Shown here one piece after another: positions 1-9,714 of a stretch of DNA of 64,000 nt; positions within the stretch are counted from its first letter, which is position 1; the number at the start of each line of letters is the position of its first letter. The notes below the pieces were generated by a model. That model ran no database searches. It saw only the letters and a program-made list of their open reading frames with translations, and was not told where the DNA came from. The DNA is taken from positions 1-64,000 of the forward strand of contig JAFMIR010000008.1 of assembly GCA_017853885.1 (NCBI GenBank), given 5' to 3'. A program made the position numbers and the translations under genes. The DNA comes from Prosthecobacter sp. Lineage in GTDB: Bacteria; Verrucomicrobiota; Verrucomicrobiia; Verrucomicrobiales; Verrucomicrobiaceae.

Positions 1-172
1 GAACGAGGACGAGCGCAAGGCCCTGCGCCTTGGCGCGGCCGAAAGTGTGAAGCGCGTGCACCTGCGGAAGGCCGAGGAACCCATCGACTGGTTCGCGGAC
101 AAGATGCAGGGCGCGGAGGAAATCCGTGCGCTGGTCGAGTTCAAGACGACGTGGCATCCGATCGGCGCATGA
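1..172 (+). CDS. C-terminal fragment, possibly an aldehyde dehydrogenase
   Basis: An open frame (second base of the window onward) runs in from the left edge and stops with TGA at 170-172, giving about 56 C-terminal residues. The tail, with AEEIRALVEFKTTWHP near the end, resembles the C-termini of some NAD(P)-dependent aldehyde dehydrogenases. No catalytic residue lies in the visible part, so this is a weak family guess. The stop overlaps the likely truA start as ATGA, so the two genes are probably translationally coupled. Confidence 0.45.
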   Translation, partial: NEDERKALRLGAAESVKRVHLRKAEEPIDWFADKMQGAEEIRALVEFKTTWHPIGA

Positions 173-987
173 AGGAGGAAAGCCTCAACCTTCGTCATGG
201 CCCGTCACCGGGTTGGAAGCGCCTGCGCTTCACGGTGGCGTATTGCGGCACGCCGTGGAAGGGCTGGCAGAGCCAGGAGGGCGGCGGGGGCATTCAGGAC
301 GAGATGAACGCGGCCATCCGCAAAGCCATGCGCATCGAGACGGGGGTGCAGGGCAGCGGGCGCACGGATGCGGGCGTGCATGCGCTGGCGCAGGTGGCAC
401 ATGGCGATGTGCCGGAGAACATTGGCCTAAGCGGCGAGTCATGGATGCATGCGCTGAACGCCTGCCTGCCGCTGACCATCCGCGTGACGAAGGCGGAGGA
501 GGTGCATCCGCAGTTTCACGCTCGGTTTGATGCTATCGGAAAGGTCTATCGTTACCGCATCTGGCGGCCGCGCATGCTTTCACCCTTTGAGGCAGACCGA
601 GCCTGGCATCTTTATGGCCCTCTAGATGTCGAGGCGTTACGTTGGTGTTGCGAAAAGCTCGTGGGCACGCACAATTTCATTCGCCTGAGCGCCAACCGCG
701 GCGACATGCCAGAGGTAGAGCGTCGAACGCTGCCGGAGAAGACAACTCGCACCATCTATCGCGCCGAGGTGCGTGAGTGTGGCGAGGTTTTGGAGCTCGA
801 ATTCGAGGGCGACGGCTTTCTTTACAAAATGGTGCGTCTCATCGTCGGCAGTATGATCCATGTCGCGCGAGGTCGCGAGCCACGCGAGTGGTTTGCAAGC
901 CTGCTCAATGATTCAATGGGCAAGCAAAGCAACCAAACCGCGCCTGCTTGCGGCCTGTATCTAGTAAGTGTGGTGTATCCTGAGTGA
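169..987 (+). CDS. truA: tRNA pseudouridine(38-40) synthase TruA
   Basis: Predicted to convert uridines 38-40 of the tRNA anticodon arm to pseudouridine in the cytoplasm. The motif GRTDAGVHA is the family signature and contains the catalytic aspartate (about residue 67). The C-terminal half has the expected NFIRLSANRG and GDGFLYKMVR segments. The ORF track starts at GTG 151, but ATG 169 gives the normal family length (272 residues) and a 4-base ATGA overlap with the upstream stop, so 169 is preferred. The gene is convergent with the DUF1080 gene, only 9 bases away. Confidence 0.95.
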   Translation: MKEESLNLRHGPSPGWKRLRFTVAYCGTPWKGWQSQEGGGGIQDEMNAAIRKAMRIETGVQGSGRTDAGVHALAQVAHGDVPENIGLSGESWMHALNACLPLTIRVTKAEEVHPQFHARFDAIGKVYRYRIWRPRMLSPFEADRAWHLYGPLDVEALRWCCEKLVGTHNFIRLSANRGDMPEVERRTLPEKTTRTIYRAEVRECGEVLELEFEGDGFLYKMVRLIVGSMIHVARGREPREWFASLLNDSMGKQSNQTAPACGLYLVSVVYPE

Positions 988-996
988 CGACAAGAC

Positions 997-1821
997 TCAC
1001 ATTGGACGAATCCACACATTGCGCAGGCGCACTGGGGGATCGTTTTTGTGGTCTTGGATTCGAATAGGGGCCTTTTCAGGGAATTCACCTGAGTAATCGG
1101 TGATCTGCTTGTGTTTCGTGGGGCCCATGATCTTTGTGTGGTTCTGCACGCAGATGCCATTCACAAAAGTGGTGATGTAGGCGGGCTCCACGACCTTGCC
1201 ATTTTCGAGCTTCGGTGCAGTGAAAATGATGTCATAGACTTGCCACTGACCAGCAGGGCGCACAGCATTGACAAGAGGAGGTGTTTGGCCGTACACGCCG
1301 CCTGTCATGCCATCCGCATAGGTCGGGTTGTTATCGCAGTCGAGCATCTGGGACTCGTAGCGGTCCATGAAGAACACGCCGGCATTGCCCTTCTTCTGCG
1401 AATTGCCTTTCGTATGTGGCTCGCTCATCCACTCAAGATGAAGCTGGCAACTGCCAAATTCCTGCTTCGTCCAGCAATCCCCACCCTTGATCAGCAACTC
1501 ACCATTTTTGAGCTCCCAAGGGCATGGAACCATCTTGCCGGTTTCCTTGCCTTTGGCATCTTTTTCTTTCGCGTGGAAGCTATCGGCGTTACTTCCATCA
1601 AAAATCAAGATCGCATCGGCTGGTGGTGCACCAGCGGTCTTAGCAGGAGCCACGGCCATGGGTCGCGGACGATCAATGTCATGCACTTTCCATTTCGTCC
1701 CGGGAATGACTGGCGTGTCACTATAGCCGATGGGCGAGGGTTTTTCGGCAACTGTCGCCTTGGAATCGGCTGCGTGGCCGGACACTGTTGCAATGAAGAT
1801 TAAGAGAAGAAGGACTTTCAT
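997..1821 (-). CDS. secreted DUF1080 (3-keto-disaccharide hydrolase-type) protein
   Basis: A 274-residue protein with an N-terminal signal peptide (MKVLLLLIFIATVSGHAA). The rest fits the DUF1080 concanavalin-like fold abundant in Verrucomicrobia and Planctomycetes: an ILIFDGSNADSFHAKE-type opening strand, then WELKNGELLIKGG and an FGSCQLHLEWMSEP strand, with VRLRNVWIRPM at the C-terminus. Family members are annotated as putative 3-keto-disaccharide hydrolases acting on sugars outside the cytoplasm; the substrate here is unknown. It is divergent from the porin gene at 1916 and stands alone on its strand. Confidence 0.85.
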   Translation of the reverse strand: MKVLLLLIFIATVSGHAADSKATVAEKPSPIGYSDTPVIPGTKWKVHDIDRPRPMAVAPAKTAGAPPADAILIFDGSNADSFHAKEKDAKGKETGKMVPCPWELKNGELLIKGGDCWTKQEFGSCQLHLEWMSEPHTKGNSQKKGNAGVFFMDRYESQMLDCDNNPTYADGMTGGVYGQTPPLVNAVRPAGQWQVYDIIFTAPKLENGKVVEPAYITTFVNGICVQNHTKIMGPTKHKQITDYSGEFPEKAPIRIQDHKNDPPVRLRNVWIRPM

Positions 1822-1915
1822 GTGTCAAAGCGAAGAAACGACACTCTTGCGACTCTTTTGCAACCTATGAGGGTGACAGTGCGCAATTTGTCGTTCAGAT
1901 GCACATCCTCGCTGT

Positions 1916-3277
1916 ATGCGCCCAGCTCCCTGGCTTCTCTGCTTTCTTTTCGTCTTTAATTCCTCGCTCTTCGCGCAGGGATACAGCACCACACGTGATC
2001 CCGATCCTCCCAAGTATTCCCGCCATGCATCGGAAATTGGCATCACATCTCTCAAGCATGCCACATGGCTAGATCTTGGTCTCGACTACCGATTTCGCTA
2101 TGAGTATCGTGATGACGACATCCGTCGCGCACCAGATGGGCTCGATGATCCCTTTCTGCATCGCACGAGGGCCTACATCGGCATCCATGACGCACTGGAC
2201 CCCTTTCGTTTCGCCGTGGAGATGCAGGACGCCCGCCGCTACCACAGCCGCTACCCGCGGGATAATCGAGATGTGAATGAATTTCAGTTCATCCGCCTCT
2301 ATGGAGAACTTCATTTTGACGATTTGCTACCACGTGATGCCACTGGCAATCACCGACCTATCGGCTTGCGTTACGGTATTCATAATTTCGAATTCATCGA
2401 TCGGCGACTCATTGGCAACAACCAGTGGCGCAACACAGCGAACACTTTCCAAGGGTTTCATGGAATCATCGGCCAACAGGCAAATGACTGGCAGCTTGAC
2501 CTCCTCGCCGTGCAACCGCTGAACCGTCTGATGCATGAGTGGGACCGCCCGGTAGAGCAGCAGTGGGTATATGCCGCCATCGGCCAGTGGCGTGGCTGGG
2601 AAAAAGCGATGACTTTGGAACCCTATTATCTCGCTTTAAGTCAAAGCGCTTACCCTGGGACGACCGAAAGGCTGGTGCATTCACCAGGCCTCCGAGTTTA
2701 TGGCAAAATTAGCGTCACCGGTTTCGACTACGACCTAACCTACACGAACCAGTTCGGACGGAACGGTGCAAGAGAAGTGCGTGCTTGGGCGGCAACTGCA
2801 GAGATCGGATACACACTCACCCATCCCTGGAAGCCTCGTGTGAGTTTGTTTTATGGTCACGCCACGGGTGACCGAGACCCGAATGACAACACCGATAACC
2901 GCTTCGAACGCTTTTTCGGATTCGGCAGACCTTGGTCTGCTAACGATTATATTGTGTATGAAAACATTCGTGCCCCAAAGCTGCGCATTGAGCTGACACC
3001 GAAGAAAAACCTACGTGTGGATTTTGGCTACAGCTGGTACTGGCTCGACAGCGCCACGGATCGCTTTGCAGGAACGAGCCAAGTCCGAGATCGCACAGGA
3101 TCCAGTGGAAGCAGCGTTGGCCATGAGTTTGATATTCGTGCTCGTTGGCAAATTAACCCAAAGCTCGAAACGATCCTCGGATATGCTCGCTTTCTTCCTG
3201 GCGGCTTTGTCGAAAGACAGATTCGAGGCGGCGACACGGACTTCGCGTATCTGGAAGTTACAGTGAACGCCTTTTAG
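1916..3277 (+). CDS. outer-membrane alginate-export family porin
   Basis: A 453-residue protein with a signal peptide (PWLLCFLFVFNSSLFA) and alternating aromatic/polar strands typical of an outer-membrane beta-barrel. The segment LDLGLDYRFRYEYRDDD, with later FRFAVEMQDAR and FYGHATGDRDPNDN, resembles the alginate-export domain, an 18-strand AlgE-like barrel. The protein ends in an aromatic residue (VTVNAF), the usual outer-membrane assembly signal. The substrate cannot be inferred, and no alginate biosynthesis genes are nearby. Its own promoter should lie in the 94-base divergent gap shared with the DUF1080 gene. Confidence 0.8.
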   Translation: MRPAPWLLCFLFVFNSSLFAQGYSTTRDPDPPKYSRHASEIGITSLKHATWLDLGLDYRFRYEYRDDDIRRAPDGLDDPFLHRTRAYIGIHDALDPFRFAVEMQDARRYHSRYPRDNRDVNEFQFIRLYGELHFDDLLPRDATGNHRPIGLRYGIHNFEFIDRRLIGNNQWRNTANTFQGFHGIIGQQANDWQLDLLAVQPLNRLMHEWDRPVEQQWVYAAIGQWRGWEKAMTLEPYYLALSQSAYPGTTERLVHSPGLRVYGKISVTGFDYDLTYTNQFGRNGAREVRAWAATAEIGYTLTHPWKPRVSLFYGHATGDRDPNDNTDNRFERFFGFGRPWSANDYIVYENIRAPKLRIELTPKKNLRVDFGYSWYWLDSATDRFAGTSQVRDRTGSSGSSVGHEFDIRARWQINPKLETILGYARFLPGGFVERQIRGGDTDFAYLEVTVNAF

Positions 3278-3300
3278 CTTATAAATGGTCTATTGAGCCC

Positions 3301-3333
3301 TAAAAAAACGCATCCGCAGCGGGAGCGGATGCG
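3301..3333 (-). terminator. Rho-independent terminator
   Basis: CGCATCCGC (3309-3317) pairs perfectly with GCGGATGCG (3325-3333). Read on the minus strand, the 9-bp stem is followed by a run of seven T (3302-3308 read in reverse). It lies just past the stop of the thioredoxin-like gene at 3360 and should terminate that transcript. Confidence 0.85.
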
Positions 3334-3359
3334 CGGCTGAAAATGCTATTCGATGTAGA

Positions 3360-3785
3360 TCACGATTTCTTCGACTTGGCCAACATGCTATCAAGCATAC
3401 TTGCGAAATTCTCCGGAGAGTTTCCGCCGACCTGCTTGCCTATCTCCTTGCCTTCTGAGTCGAGGAATTGAATGTGAGGAATGCCCTGCACTCCGGCTTT
3501 CTCAGCAGCTCGACGATTGCTGCTGTCATCCACATCAAGATAAGCCCAGATGAACTTGTCATGATAGGCTTGAATAGTCGAGCTAGGATAAACGTCCTTC
3601 TTCATAGCCTGGCAGGGGGGGCACCACGCAGCGGAAAAAACAAGAATCACAGGCTTGCCTTCCTTTTTACCAGCACTGAGTGCTGAGGCAGCTGAACTCT
3701 TGAATTTGGGGCTATTTTTCGGAAAGTCACTGGCCATCGTGGTGACGGTCAGAGCAGCGAGAAGAAGAGTGACAATTTTTTTCAT
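3360..3785 (-). CDS. exported thioredoxin-like protein
   Basis: A 141-residue protein with an N-terminal signal sequence (MKKIVTLLLAALTVTTMA) followed by a single thioredoxin fold. The redox motif is CPPC (C55, C58) inside FSAAWCPPCQAMKK, and the cis-proline segment is VQGIPHIQFLD. This pattern matches periplasmic DsbD-gamma/thioredoxin-like reductases that reduce or isomerise disulfides in exported proteins. The partner is unknown and no dsbD is adjacent. A strong terminator follows directly. Confidence 0.85.
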   Translation of the reverse strand: MKKIVTLLLAALTVTTMASDFPKNSPKFKSSAASALSAGKKEGKPVILVFSAAWCPPCQAMKKDVYPSSTIQAYHDKFIWAYLDVDDSSNRRAAEKAGVQGIPHIQFLDSEGKEIGKQVGGNSPENFASMLDSMLAKSKKS

Positions 3786-3848
3786 GCTTTGGTGGAGAGG
3801 GTGAGGACTATCTGATACCCCTTAAGACCGACTCGGCGCCATTTTATT

Positions 3849-4535
3849 TCAGTCTTTTTTCGTAAAATGTATGTGAATGCCATGCAGTCGGCGCCAGCAG
3901 GTGATCAAGCCACCGAGAAAAATCAGTGTGAGTGCCAGTTTGATGCCCCAGCGTTCCAAGTGGGACAGATGCTGCACCAGTTCGATGCAGCTGCCTACGC
4001 TGAGGGCAGCCATGCGTTGTGGCTTGGCCATAGGCCCCCTAAAATCATGAAACCCTGTCAATGAAGCTCCGAGCAGGCGCGAATATTCCGAACCCAGCGC
4101 CACGCTGGCAGCACACCAGCCGAGGGGGAGCATATCATAGAGCTTTACTACTCCCGGCTCCCCTGCGCCACTGTAGCCGGCGCCCACTAAAATCAGCACA
4201 TCCACCAAGCGGTCGGTGAATTCGTTGTAAATGACACCTGCAGGCGAACCTTTGCCAACCTCTACCACCACATTGGCGATTTTGTAGCAGATCAGGCTCA
4301 TCTGGATGCAAAAAAACGCAGCACCCCAGGCCAGAATGGCACCTAAGGCATCCGCCTGATCTCCAGCTACCATGAAACTTGCCATTGAAACCATGGCAAA
4401 GAGCATGCTGAAAACACAAATGACTACCCATGACAGACCAATTCTCAGGCAGAAGGAGGTAACAGCTCTTACCCAAGCTTCATAACACGCCCGCTTAGAG
4501 AGCCTTGGAAAAAAATTCTTTTCAAGCAGGTCCAT
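3849..4535 (-). CDS. hypothetical membrane protein
   Basis: A 228-residue protein that I do not recognise. Hydrophobic stretches at roughly residues 28-58, 64-90 and 198-218, with weaker ones between, suggest four or five membrane segments. There is a charged N-terminus and a short basic C-terminal tail (HFTKKD). No enzymatic motif is visible. It sits between two small exported-protein genes on the same strand; the 63-base gap to the next gene does not show whether they share a transcript. Confidence 0.6.
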   Translation of the reverse strand: MDLLEKNFFPRLSKRACYEAWVRAVTSFCLRIGLSWVVICVFSMLFAMVSMASFMVAGDQADALGAILAWGAAFFCIQMSLICYKIANVVVEVGKGSPAGVIYNEFTDRLVDVLILVGAGYSGAGEPGVVKLYDMLPLGWCAASVALGSEYSRLLGASLTGFHDFRGPMAKPQRMAALSVGSCIELVQHLSHLERWGIKLALTLIFLGGLITCWRRLHGIHIHFTKKD

Positions 4536-4568
4536 GAAGCCAAAGACGTATTTATCAAAGCCAAAAGC

Positions 4569-5039
4569 TCAGCGGCGCGAAGCCTGCCACTCGGTCACGT
4601 GCCCACTACGGAAGGTCACCACTCCCTCAGTATAAGGAACGAACACCACATCAGAGCCCCAGCCGGGGCCTCCCCAGCCCCATGGGCCATACCCTCCCCA
4701 CCCCCAAGGTCCACAGCCACCATAAGGATAGCCCCAACCCACCCTCATGCCCATGTTCATCGTGCGCACCGCCCGCTGGCCCAAGTAAGTCCATTCCTCG
4801 ATCTCACGCCCTGCTTTGCGACCCACACTGATTGAATCTGGAGCTCCCCAGGCTAGAAAAACTCCATCTTTGCTCAGTCCTTCACGGATGAGCCCTTGGC
4901 TCACCAATTCGCGGTCCTTGGCGGTGAGCGCCTGAAGCATTTGCGGGTTACTCTCGATGCGAGACCGTGGCGTGTTTGAAACACAGCCTGATAGCATAAC
5001 TGCCAAGCTAGCGCTGAACGTAACAATGAGGATTTTCAT
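4569..5039 (-). CDS. glycine/tryptophan-rich lipoprotein, BamE/SmpA-like N-terminus
   Basis: Starting at ATG 5039 rather than the upstream 5057 places a clean signal peptide with lipobox LSGC (C19), so this is a predicted lipoprotein of 156 residues. The N-terminal half (VSQGLIREGLSKDGVFLAWGAPDSISVG) resembles the small SmpA/BamE-type domain, in which two helices precede a WG.P turn. The C-terminal half is low complexity, with repeated PYGG/WGWGG units, then a hydrophobic strand ending in ASRR. It is probably an envelope protein; its role is unknown. Confidence 0.65.
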   Translation of the reverse strand: MKILIVTFSASLAVMLSGCVSNTPRSRIESNPQMLQALTAKDRELVSQGLIREGLSKDGVFLAWGAPDSISVGRKAGREIEEWTYLGQRAVRTMNMGMRVGWGYPYGGCGPWGWGGYGPWGWGGPGWGSDVVFVPYTEGVVTFRSGHVTEWQASRR

Positions 5040-5146
5040 GTTGTAAGAACAGACCATATACGTGTGGGTTTGTTCAAGAGAAATGAGGGATTGTCCTCTG
5101 GCGGCAACGTTTAAGAGTGGACCTCCCGGCTTGACCTCCAGCCCCC

Positions 5147-5175
5147 TTGACCTATCTCAAGTTGCTTCATAGTCC
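5147..5175 (+). promoter_or_regulatory. weak candidate promoter for trpS
   Basis: TTGACC (5147-5152) is followed after 17 bases by TAGTCC (5170-5175), 23 bases before the trpS ATG. The -35 element is good and the -10 element is poor. A second TTGACC lies at about 5131. The spacing supports the call; the sequence match alone does not. Confidence 0.25.
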
Positions 5176-5198
5176 TTATCTTTTTTGTCCTGACCAAC

Positions 5199-6164
5199 AT
5201 GCGCATTCTTTCCGGCCTACAGCCTAGCGGCAGACTCCATATCGGCAACTACTTCGGCATGATGCAGGCCGCGATTCATCTTCAGGAGGAGGGAGATGCT
5301 TATTATTTTATCGCCGACTACCACTCTCTCACTTCCATTCACGATGGTCGCCTGCTTCGTTCCCATGTTAGGGACCTCGCCATTGATTTTCTGGCGTGTG
5401 GCCTTGATCCGGCAAAGTGTGTTTTCTTCCGCCAGAGTGATGTGCCTGAGCACTGCGAACTCTCCTGGATCCTTTCCACTGTGACGCCCATGGGCCTGCT
5501 GGAGCGTTGCCATAGCTACAAGGACAAAATCGCCAACGGAGTCAAACCGTCCCACGGACTCTTCGCCTATCCCGTCCTGATGGCTGCTGACATTCTCATT
5601 TACGACGCGGATGTGGTTCCCGTCGGAAAGGATCAAAAACAACACGTCGAAGTCACCCGAGACATTGCCATCAAGATGAACGAAACTTTCGGCAACGGGC
5701 TACTGAAGCTCCCCACGCCACGCATCCGCGAAGACACCGCCGTCGTCCCCGGTCTCGACGGCCAGAAAATGAGCAAGAGTTACCACAATACCATCCAACT
5801 CTTCGAAGAACCCGCCGCATTGAAAAAGAAAATCATGGGCATCAAAACCGACTCGACTTCAGTCGAATTGCCAAAGGCTGTCGAAGGCTCATCTATCCTC
5901 GCGCTGTACAAACTCGTTGCTTCTCAAAAGGACTATGACCAAATGGTTCAAGAACACTTGAACGGAGGTGTCGGCTATGGCGAATTCAAAAAGCGCTTAC
6001 TTCAGGCCACCAGTGACCATTTTGCTCCTTTCCACGAAAGACGCGCGGCTATCACCGCTGATCCTGGCTACGTCGATCGCGTGCTAGCCGAAGGCGCTGA
6101 GAAAGCTCGCGCCGTTGCACGCAAGACCTTGAACCGAGTTCGTGAAGCCGTTGGCCTAGGTTAA
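5199..6164 (+). CDS. trpS: tryptophanyl-tRNA synthetase
   Basis: Class I aminoacyl-tRNA synthetase that charges tRNA-Trp with tryptophan. Near the N-terminus the HIGH-type motif appears as PSGRLHIGNYFG (about residues 9-20). The KMSKS loop is exact at residues 190-194. Length (321 residues) and the GLLERCHSYKDK and MAADILIYDADVVPVGKDQKQH segments match bacterial TrpS. It is a single gene on its strand; no T-box or trp leader could be recognised upstream. Confidence 0.97.
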   Translation: MRILSGLQPSGRLHIGNYFGMMQAAIHLQEEGDAYYFIADYHSLTSIHDGRLLRSHVRDLAIDFLACGLDPAKCVFFRQSDVPEHCELSWILSTVTPMGLLERCHSYKDKIANGVKPSHGLFAYPVLMAADILIYDADVVPVGKDQKQHVEVTRDIAIKMNETFGNGLLKLPTPRIREDTAVVPGLDGQKMSKSYHNTIQLFEEPAALKKKIMGIKTDSTSVELPKAVEGSSILALYKLVASQKDYDQMVQEHLNGGVGYGEFKKRLLQATSDHFAPFHERRAAITADPGYVDRVLAEGAEKARAVARKTLNRVREAVGLG

Positions 6165-6322
6165 TTGAAAGTTAATCCGTTTGGATAGCAGCCACAAAGT
6201 CTGCCAGCTGAATTTGCCAATCAGCACCACGAAGCAAACTTTTATCGATGCCTAAACCATACAAAAACAAAGAAGCTTTGAGTGCTGAGTTGGGTTTCTT
6301 CAAAACAACCCATGAATTGTTT

Positions 6323-8908
6323 TCACTTTTTCTCAAACACCACCTTTCCGTTCCTCAGCATCGCGGTGATATGATCACCTTCTTTGAAACCACCTTCCAG
6401 AACAGCAAGGCTTAGCGGATCAAGAAGATGTTTCTGGATGGCACGTTTGAGGGGACGCGCGCCGAACACGGGATCAAAACCGGCATCGGCAAGGTAGCGG
6501 GTAGTATCGTCGGTGACAAGGAGTTGAATGTTTTGCTTCGCGAGGCGTTCAATAACTCGGTGAAGTTGGATTTTAACAATCTGATCGAGTTGCGCAGCAT
6601 CGAGGCGGTCGAAGATGACAATCTCGTCGATTCTGTTGAGGAACTCGGGACGGAAGAACTGCTTCAAGCTATCGCGCACCAAGGCGTCGCGCTGCTCAGC
6701 ATTCGTGACATCTTGGATAGCGGAGCTGCCAATGTTGCTTGTCATGATAAGGACCGTATTCTTGAAATCGACCGTGCGACCTTGGCCGTCGGTGATGCGG
6801 CCATCATCGAGCACTTGGAGCAACGTGTTAAAGACATTCGGGTGCGCTTTTTCGACTTCATCGAACAAAACGACGCTGTAAGGCCTGCGGCGAACGGCCT
6901 CGGTGAGCTGGCCACCTTCCTCATAACCTACGTAACCGGGAGGTGCGCCAATCATACGGCTGACGCTATGCTTCTCCATGTATTCGCTCATGTCGATACG
7001 CGTCATGGCGTTGTCGTCATCGAAAAGGAACTCAGCGAGAGCTTTGCACAGCTCTGTTTTTCCGACACCCGTTGGGCCTAGGAAGAGGAAGCTGCCAATC
7101 GGACGGTTTTCATCCTGAATGCCGGCACGTGCACGACGCACTGCATTGCTGACAGCGATAATGGCATCCTTCTGGCCGATGACGCGTACGCTAAGTCGAT
7201 CCTCCATTTTGATGAGCTTAGATCGTTCGCCCTCCTGCAGGCGTGAAACAGGAATGCCAGTCCAATTTGCAACAACTTTAGCGATGTCTTCTTCGGTAAC
7301 TTCTTCACGCAGAAGTGTGTTCGCAGTTCTAGGCTCCCGTTTCTCAGTTGGAGCCGCTTGGAGCTTTTTCTCCAAATCAGGAATCAAGCCATACTGAATT
7401 TCACCGGCGCGGGCAAAGTCGCCACGGCGCTGGGCTTGCTCGAGTTCGGTGCGGAGGCGGTCGATCTCTTCTTTAACTTTGCGCCCGGCCTGAACAGATT
7501 CTTTTTCTTTCATCCACTGCGCTTTGAGCGCCGAAGATTTTTCTTTGAGGTCAGCTATCTCTTTTTCGAGCTTCTCAAGCCGGGCCTTGGAAGCAGCATC
7601 TTTTTCTTTTTTAAGCACCTGACGCTCCATTTCGTGCTGCATGATCTCACGCTCGATGACATCAATCTCCGTAGGCATGGAGTCGAGCTCAATCTTGATG
7701 CGACTGGCGGCTTCATCAACGAGGTCGATGGCTTTGTCCGGCAGGAAGCGATCGGTGATGTAGCGATTGCTTAACGTGGCAGCGGCAATGATAGCACCAT
7801 CTTGAATTCGCACACCGTGGTGTACCTCGTAGCGTTCCTTCAGGCCACGCAGGATGGCAATAGTGTCTTCAACGCTCGGCTCGCCAACCATCACGGGCTG
7901 AAAGCGGCGCTCAAGCGCAGGGTCCTTCTCGATGTATTTGCGATACTCATCAAGCGTGGTCGCACCAATGCAGCGCAGCTCCCCGCGAGCGAGCTGTGGC
8001 TTCAAAAGATTGCCAGCATCCATCGCGCCCTCAGCCTTGCCCGCACCGACGATGGTGTGTAACTCATCGATGAAGAGGATAATCTCACCCTGGCTCGACG
8101 TGACTTCTTTCAGGAATGCCTTCAGGCGTTCTTCGAACTCACCACGGAACTTCGCACCTGCCATCATGCCGCCAAGGTCCATGCTAATGAGTTTTTTGCC
8201 CTTCAGCGAATCAGGCACATCACCGGCAACGATGCGTCGTGCGAGACCTTCGGCGATGGCGGTTTTGCCGACGCCGGGCTCGCCGATGAGCACGGGGTTG
8301 TTTTTGCTGCGACGGCTGAGGACCTGCATGACGCGGCGAATTTCCTCATCACGTCCAATGACAGGGTCGATTTTGCCGGCTTTGGCACGAGCCGTGAGAT
8401 CTGTGCCGTATTTCTCCAGTGTCTGGTATTTGCCCTCGGGGTCCTGATCGATCACACGCTGGCTGCCACGCACGGCGCTGAGCGACTTCGTAACAGTTTC
8501 GTAGGTAAGCCCGGCCTGCTTCAGCAAGTCAGAGAGTTCCGACTTCGTCTTGAAGAGAGCCAACAGGATATGCTCGACGCTCAAATACTCGTCTTTGAGC
8601 TTCTTTTGCTCGTCCTCGGCTTTGGTCATGAATTCGCGAAACTCGTTCGAGAGATAGAGGCCACCGGTGGAACCAGATATCTTGGGTTGCTTGGCAAGGA
8701 CTTGTGAGACGTTCGAACTAAGTAGTGAGACTGCTTCCGGATCGGCGGCGGCTTTTTGGAAAAGAGGTTTGGCGATCCCGCCCTCCTGCTCCAGCAGGGC
8801 GAGGAGTAGATGGGCCACCTTCAGTTCCTGATGACCATGCCGAGTAGCGATAGACTGGCAGGCGTTGAAGGCTTCTTGGAGCTTCACAGTGAATTTTTCA
8901 GGGGACAT
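6323..8908 (-). CDS. clpB: ATP-dependent disaggregase chaperone ClpB
   Basis: Hsp100 chaperone that rescues aggregated proteins together with the DnaK system. The start is taken at MSPEKFT (8908), because the extra 18 residues of the longer ORF do not fit the family; this gives 861 residues, the usual ClpB length. Visible parts are the N-terminal Clp repeat domain, NBD1 with Walker [10 protein letters not shown] (about 203-211), the arginine- and glutamate-rich middle coiled coil (about 400-520), and NBD2 with Walker [10 protein letters not shown] (about 604-612) and a [12 protein letters not shown] Walker B. No heat-shock promoter or CIRCE element was recognised in the 190 bases upstream. 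Confidence 0.97.
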   Translation of the reverse strand: MSPEKFTVKLQEAFNACQSIATRHGHQELKVAHLLLALLEQEGGIAKPLFQKAAADPEAVSLLSSNVSQVLAKQPKISGSTGGLYLSNEFREFMTKAEDEQKKLKDEYLSVEHILLALFKTKSELSDLLKQAGLTYETVTKSLSAVRGSQRVIDQDPEGKYQTLEKYGTDLTARAKAGKIDPVIGRDEEIRRVMQVLSRRSKNNPVLIGEPGVGKTAIAEGLARRIVAGDVPDSLKGKKLISMDLGGMMAGAKFRGEFEERLKAFLKEVTSSQGEIILFIDELHTIVGAGKAEGAMDAGNLLKPQLARGELRCIGATTLDEYRKYIEKDPALERRFQPVMVGEPSVEDTIAILRGLKERYEVHHGVRIQDGAIIAAATLSNRYITDRFLPDKAIDLVDEAASRIKIELDSMPTEIDVIEREIMQHEMERQVLKKEKDAASKARLEKLEKEIADLKEKSSALKAQWMKEKESVQAGRKVKEEIDRLRTELEQAQRRGDFARAGEIQYGLIPDLEKKLQAAPTEKREPRTANTLLREEVTEEDIAKVVANWTGIPVSRLQEGERSKLIKMEDRLSVRVIGQKDAIIAVSNAVRRARAGIQDENRPIGSFLFLGPTGVGKTELCKALAEFLFDDDNAMTRIDMSEYMEKHSVSRMIGAPPGYVGYEEGGQLTEAVRRRPYSVVLFDEVEKAHPNVFNTLLQVLDDGRITDGQGRTVDFKNTVLIMTSNIGSSAIQDVTNAEQRDALVRDSLKQFFRPEFLNRIDEIVIFDRLDAAQLDQIVKIQLHRVIERLAKQNIQLLVTDDTTRYLADAGFDPVFGARPLKRAIQKHLLDPLSLAVLEGGFKEGDHITAMLRNGKVVFEKK

Positions 8909-9099
8909 GGTTGATGCAGTTGTGGCTTGTTTGCTAAGTGGTCCGCTTAAACCATGCCACAAGGACCTGATGACCCGCTATCCTTCATTTGACTTGCTTT
9001 GCACGCTTTTTGGCCGCTTTGGGCCACAAGGTATGAAAGCGGCCAATTGGCACTCGAAAGGCCGTTCTGGCTCAAGTGTGGTGTGACACGAAGTCGCCA

Positions 9100-9705
9100 T
9101 CAGTGAGCTTTTTTGATGACCCGGATCGCTAGGATGCGATCGGTGAGGTGACTTAGCTTTACAGGCTTCTTCGGCTCGTCGGTGAGTGGGTCCCGCACAA
9201 GGTAGTCGAGGCCTTCCTTACCAACCACGAGCACCCAGTGGCGGGCTCCATTTGACAGCGGGAAGGCGATTAGCGGAAAAGCTCCTGCCTTCAAAGCATT
9301 ATCGATCCATTCGTAGCGAGGGCGTTGGTGATACTCAGCAGTCAGTTTGCCCTCGGTAACGCGGCTGACTGCGCTCCAAATCAGCCAACCCTGTGGTTGG
9401 AAACCATCTTGGTGCTTTAAGCGCTCATTGAGCTCCGATGGCGAAAGACGAAAGCCGAGGAGGGTAGTAGCCATCGCGGTGCTGCATATAAGGCAGCCAT
9501 GCGTGCCCAGCTTACAACCGGACGTGCCGAGTTCGATTTCCGCCCAGCGAGCATCGTTTTGGCAGAAAGTGCGCATTGGATCGGGCAGCCGCACATAAAG
9601 GTATTCACCACCGAGCGCATCGATGGAGGGCGTGAACCAGTTCCGCAAGCCTTGGCAGGCACACAACAAGATTGTTAGCATCAAAAGTGCGGAACGCCGT
9701 CTCAT
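9100..9705 (-). CDS. C39/papain-like cysteine peptidase domain lipoprotein
   Basis: The start is set at MRRRSAL (9705), giving 201 residues. A basic, hydrophobic N-terminus ends in LLCAC, a plausible lipobox (C17), so the protein is probably exported and lipid-anchored. The body resembles the peptidase C39-like fold: GCLICSTAMATTLLGF carries a candidate nucleophile cysteine, and ARHWVLVVGKEG followed by VRDPL supplies the expected His and Asp. There is no ABC transporter domain and no bacteriocin gene nearby. It forms a two-gene unit with the small His-rich lipoprotein, whose stop lies 9 bases before this start. Confidence 0.7.
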   Translation of the reverse strand: MRRRSALLMLTILLCACQGLRNWFTPSIDALGGEYLYVRLPDPMRTFCQNDARWAEIELGTSGCKLGTHGCLICSTAMATTLLGFRLSPSELNERLKHQDGFQPQGWLIWSAVSRVTEGKLTAEYHQRPRYEWIDNALKAGAFPLIAFPLSNGARHWVLVVGKEGLDYLVRDPLTDEPKKPVKLSHLTDRILAIRVIKKAH

Positions 9706-9714
9706 GTGCACCAA

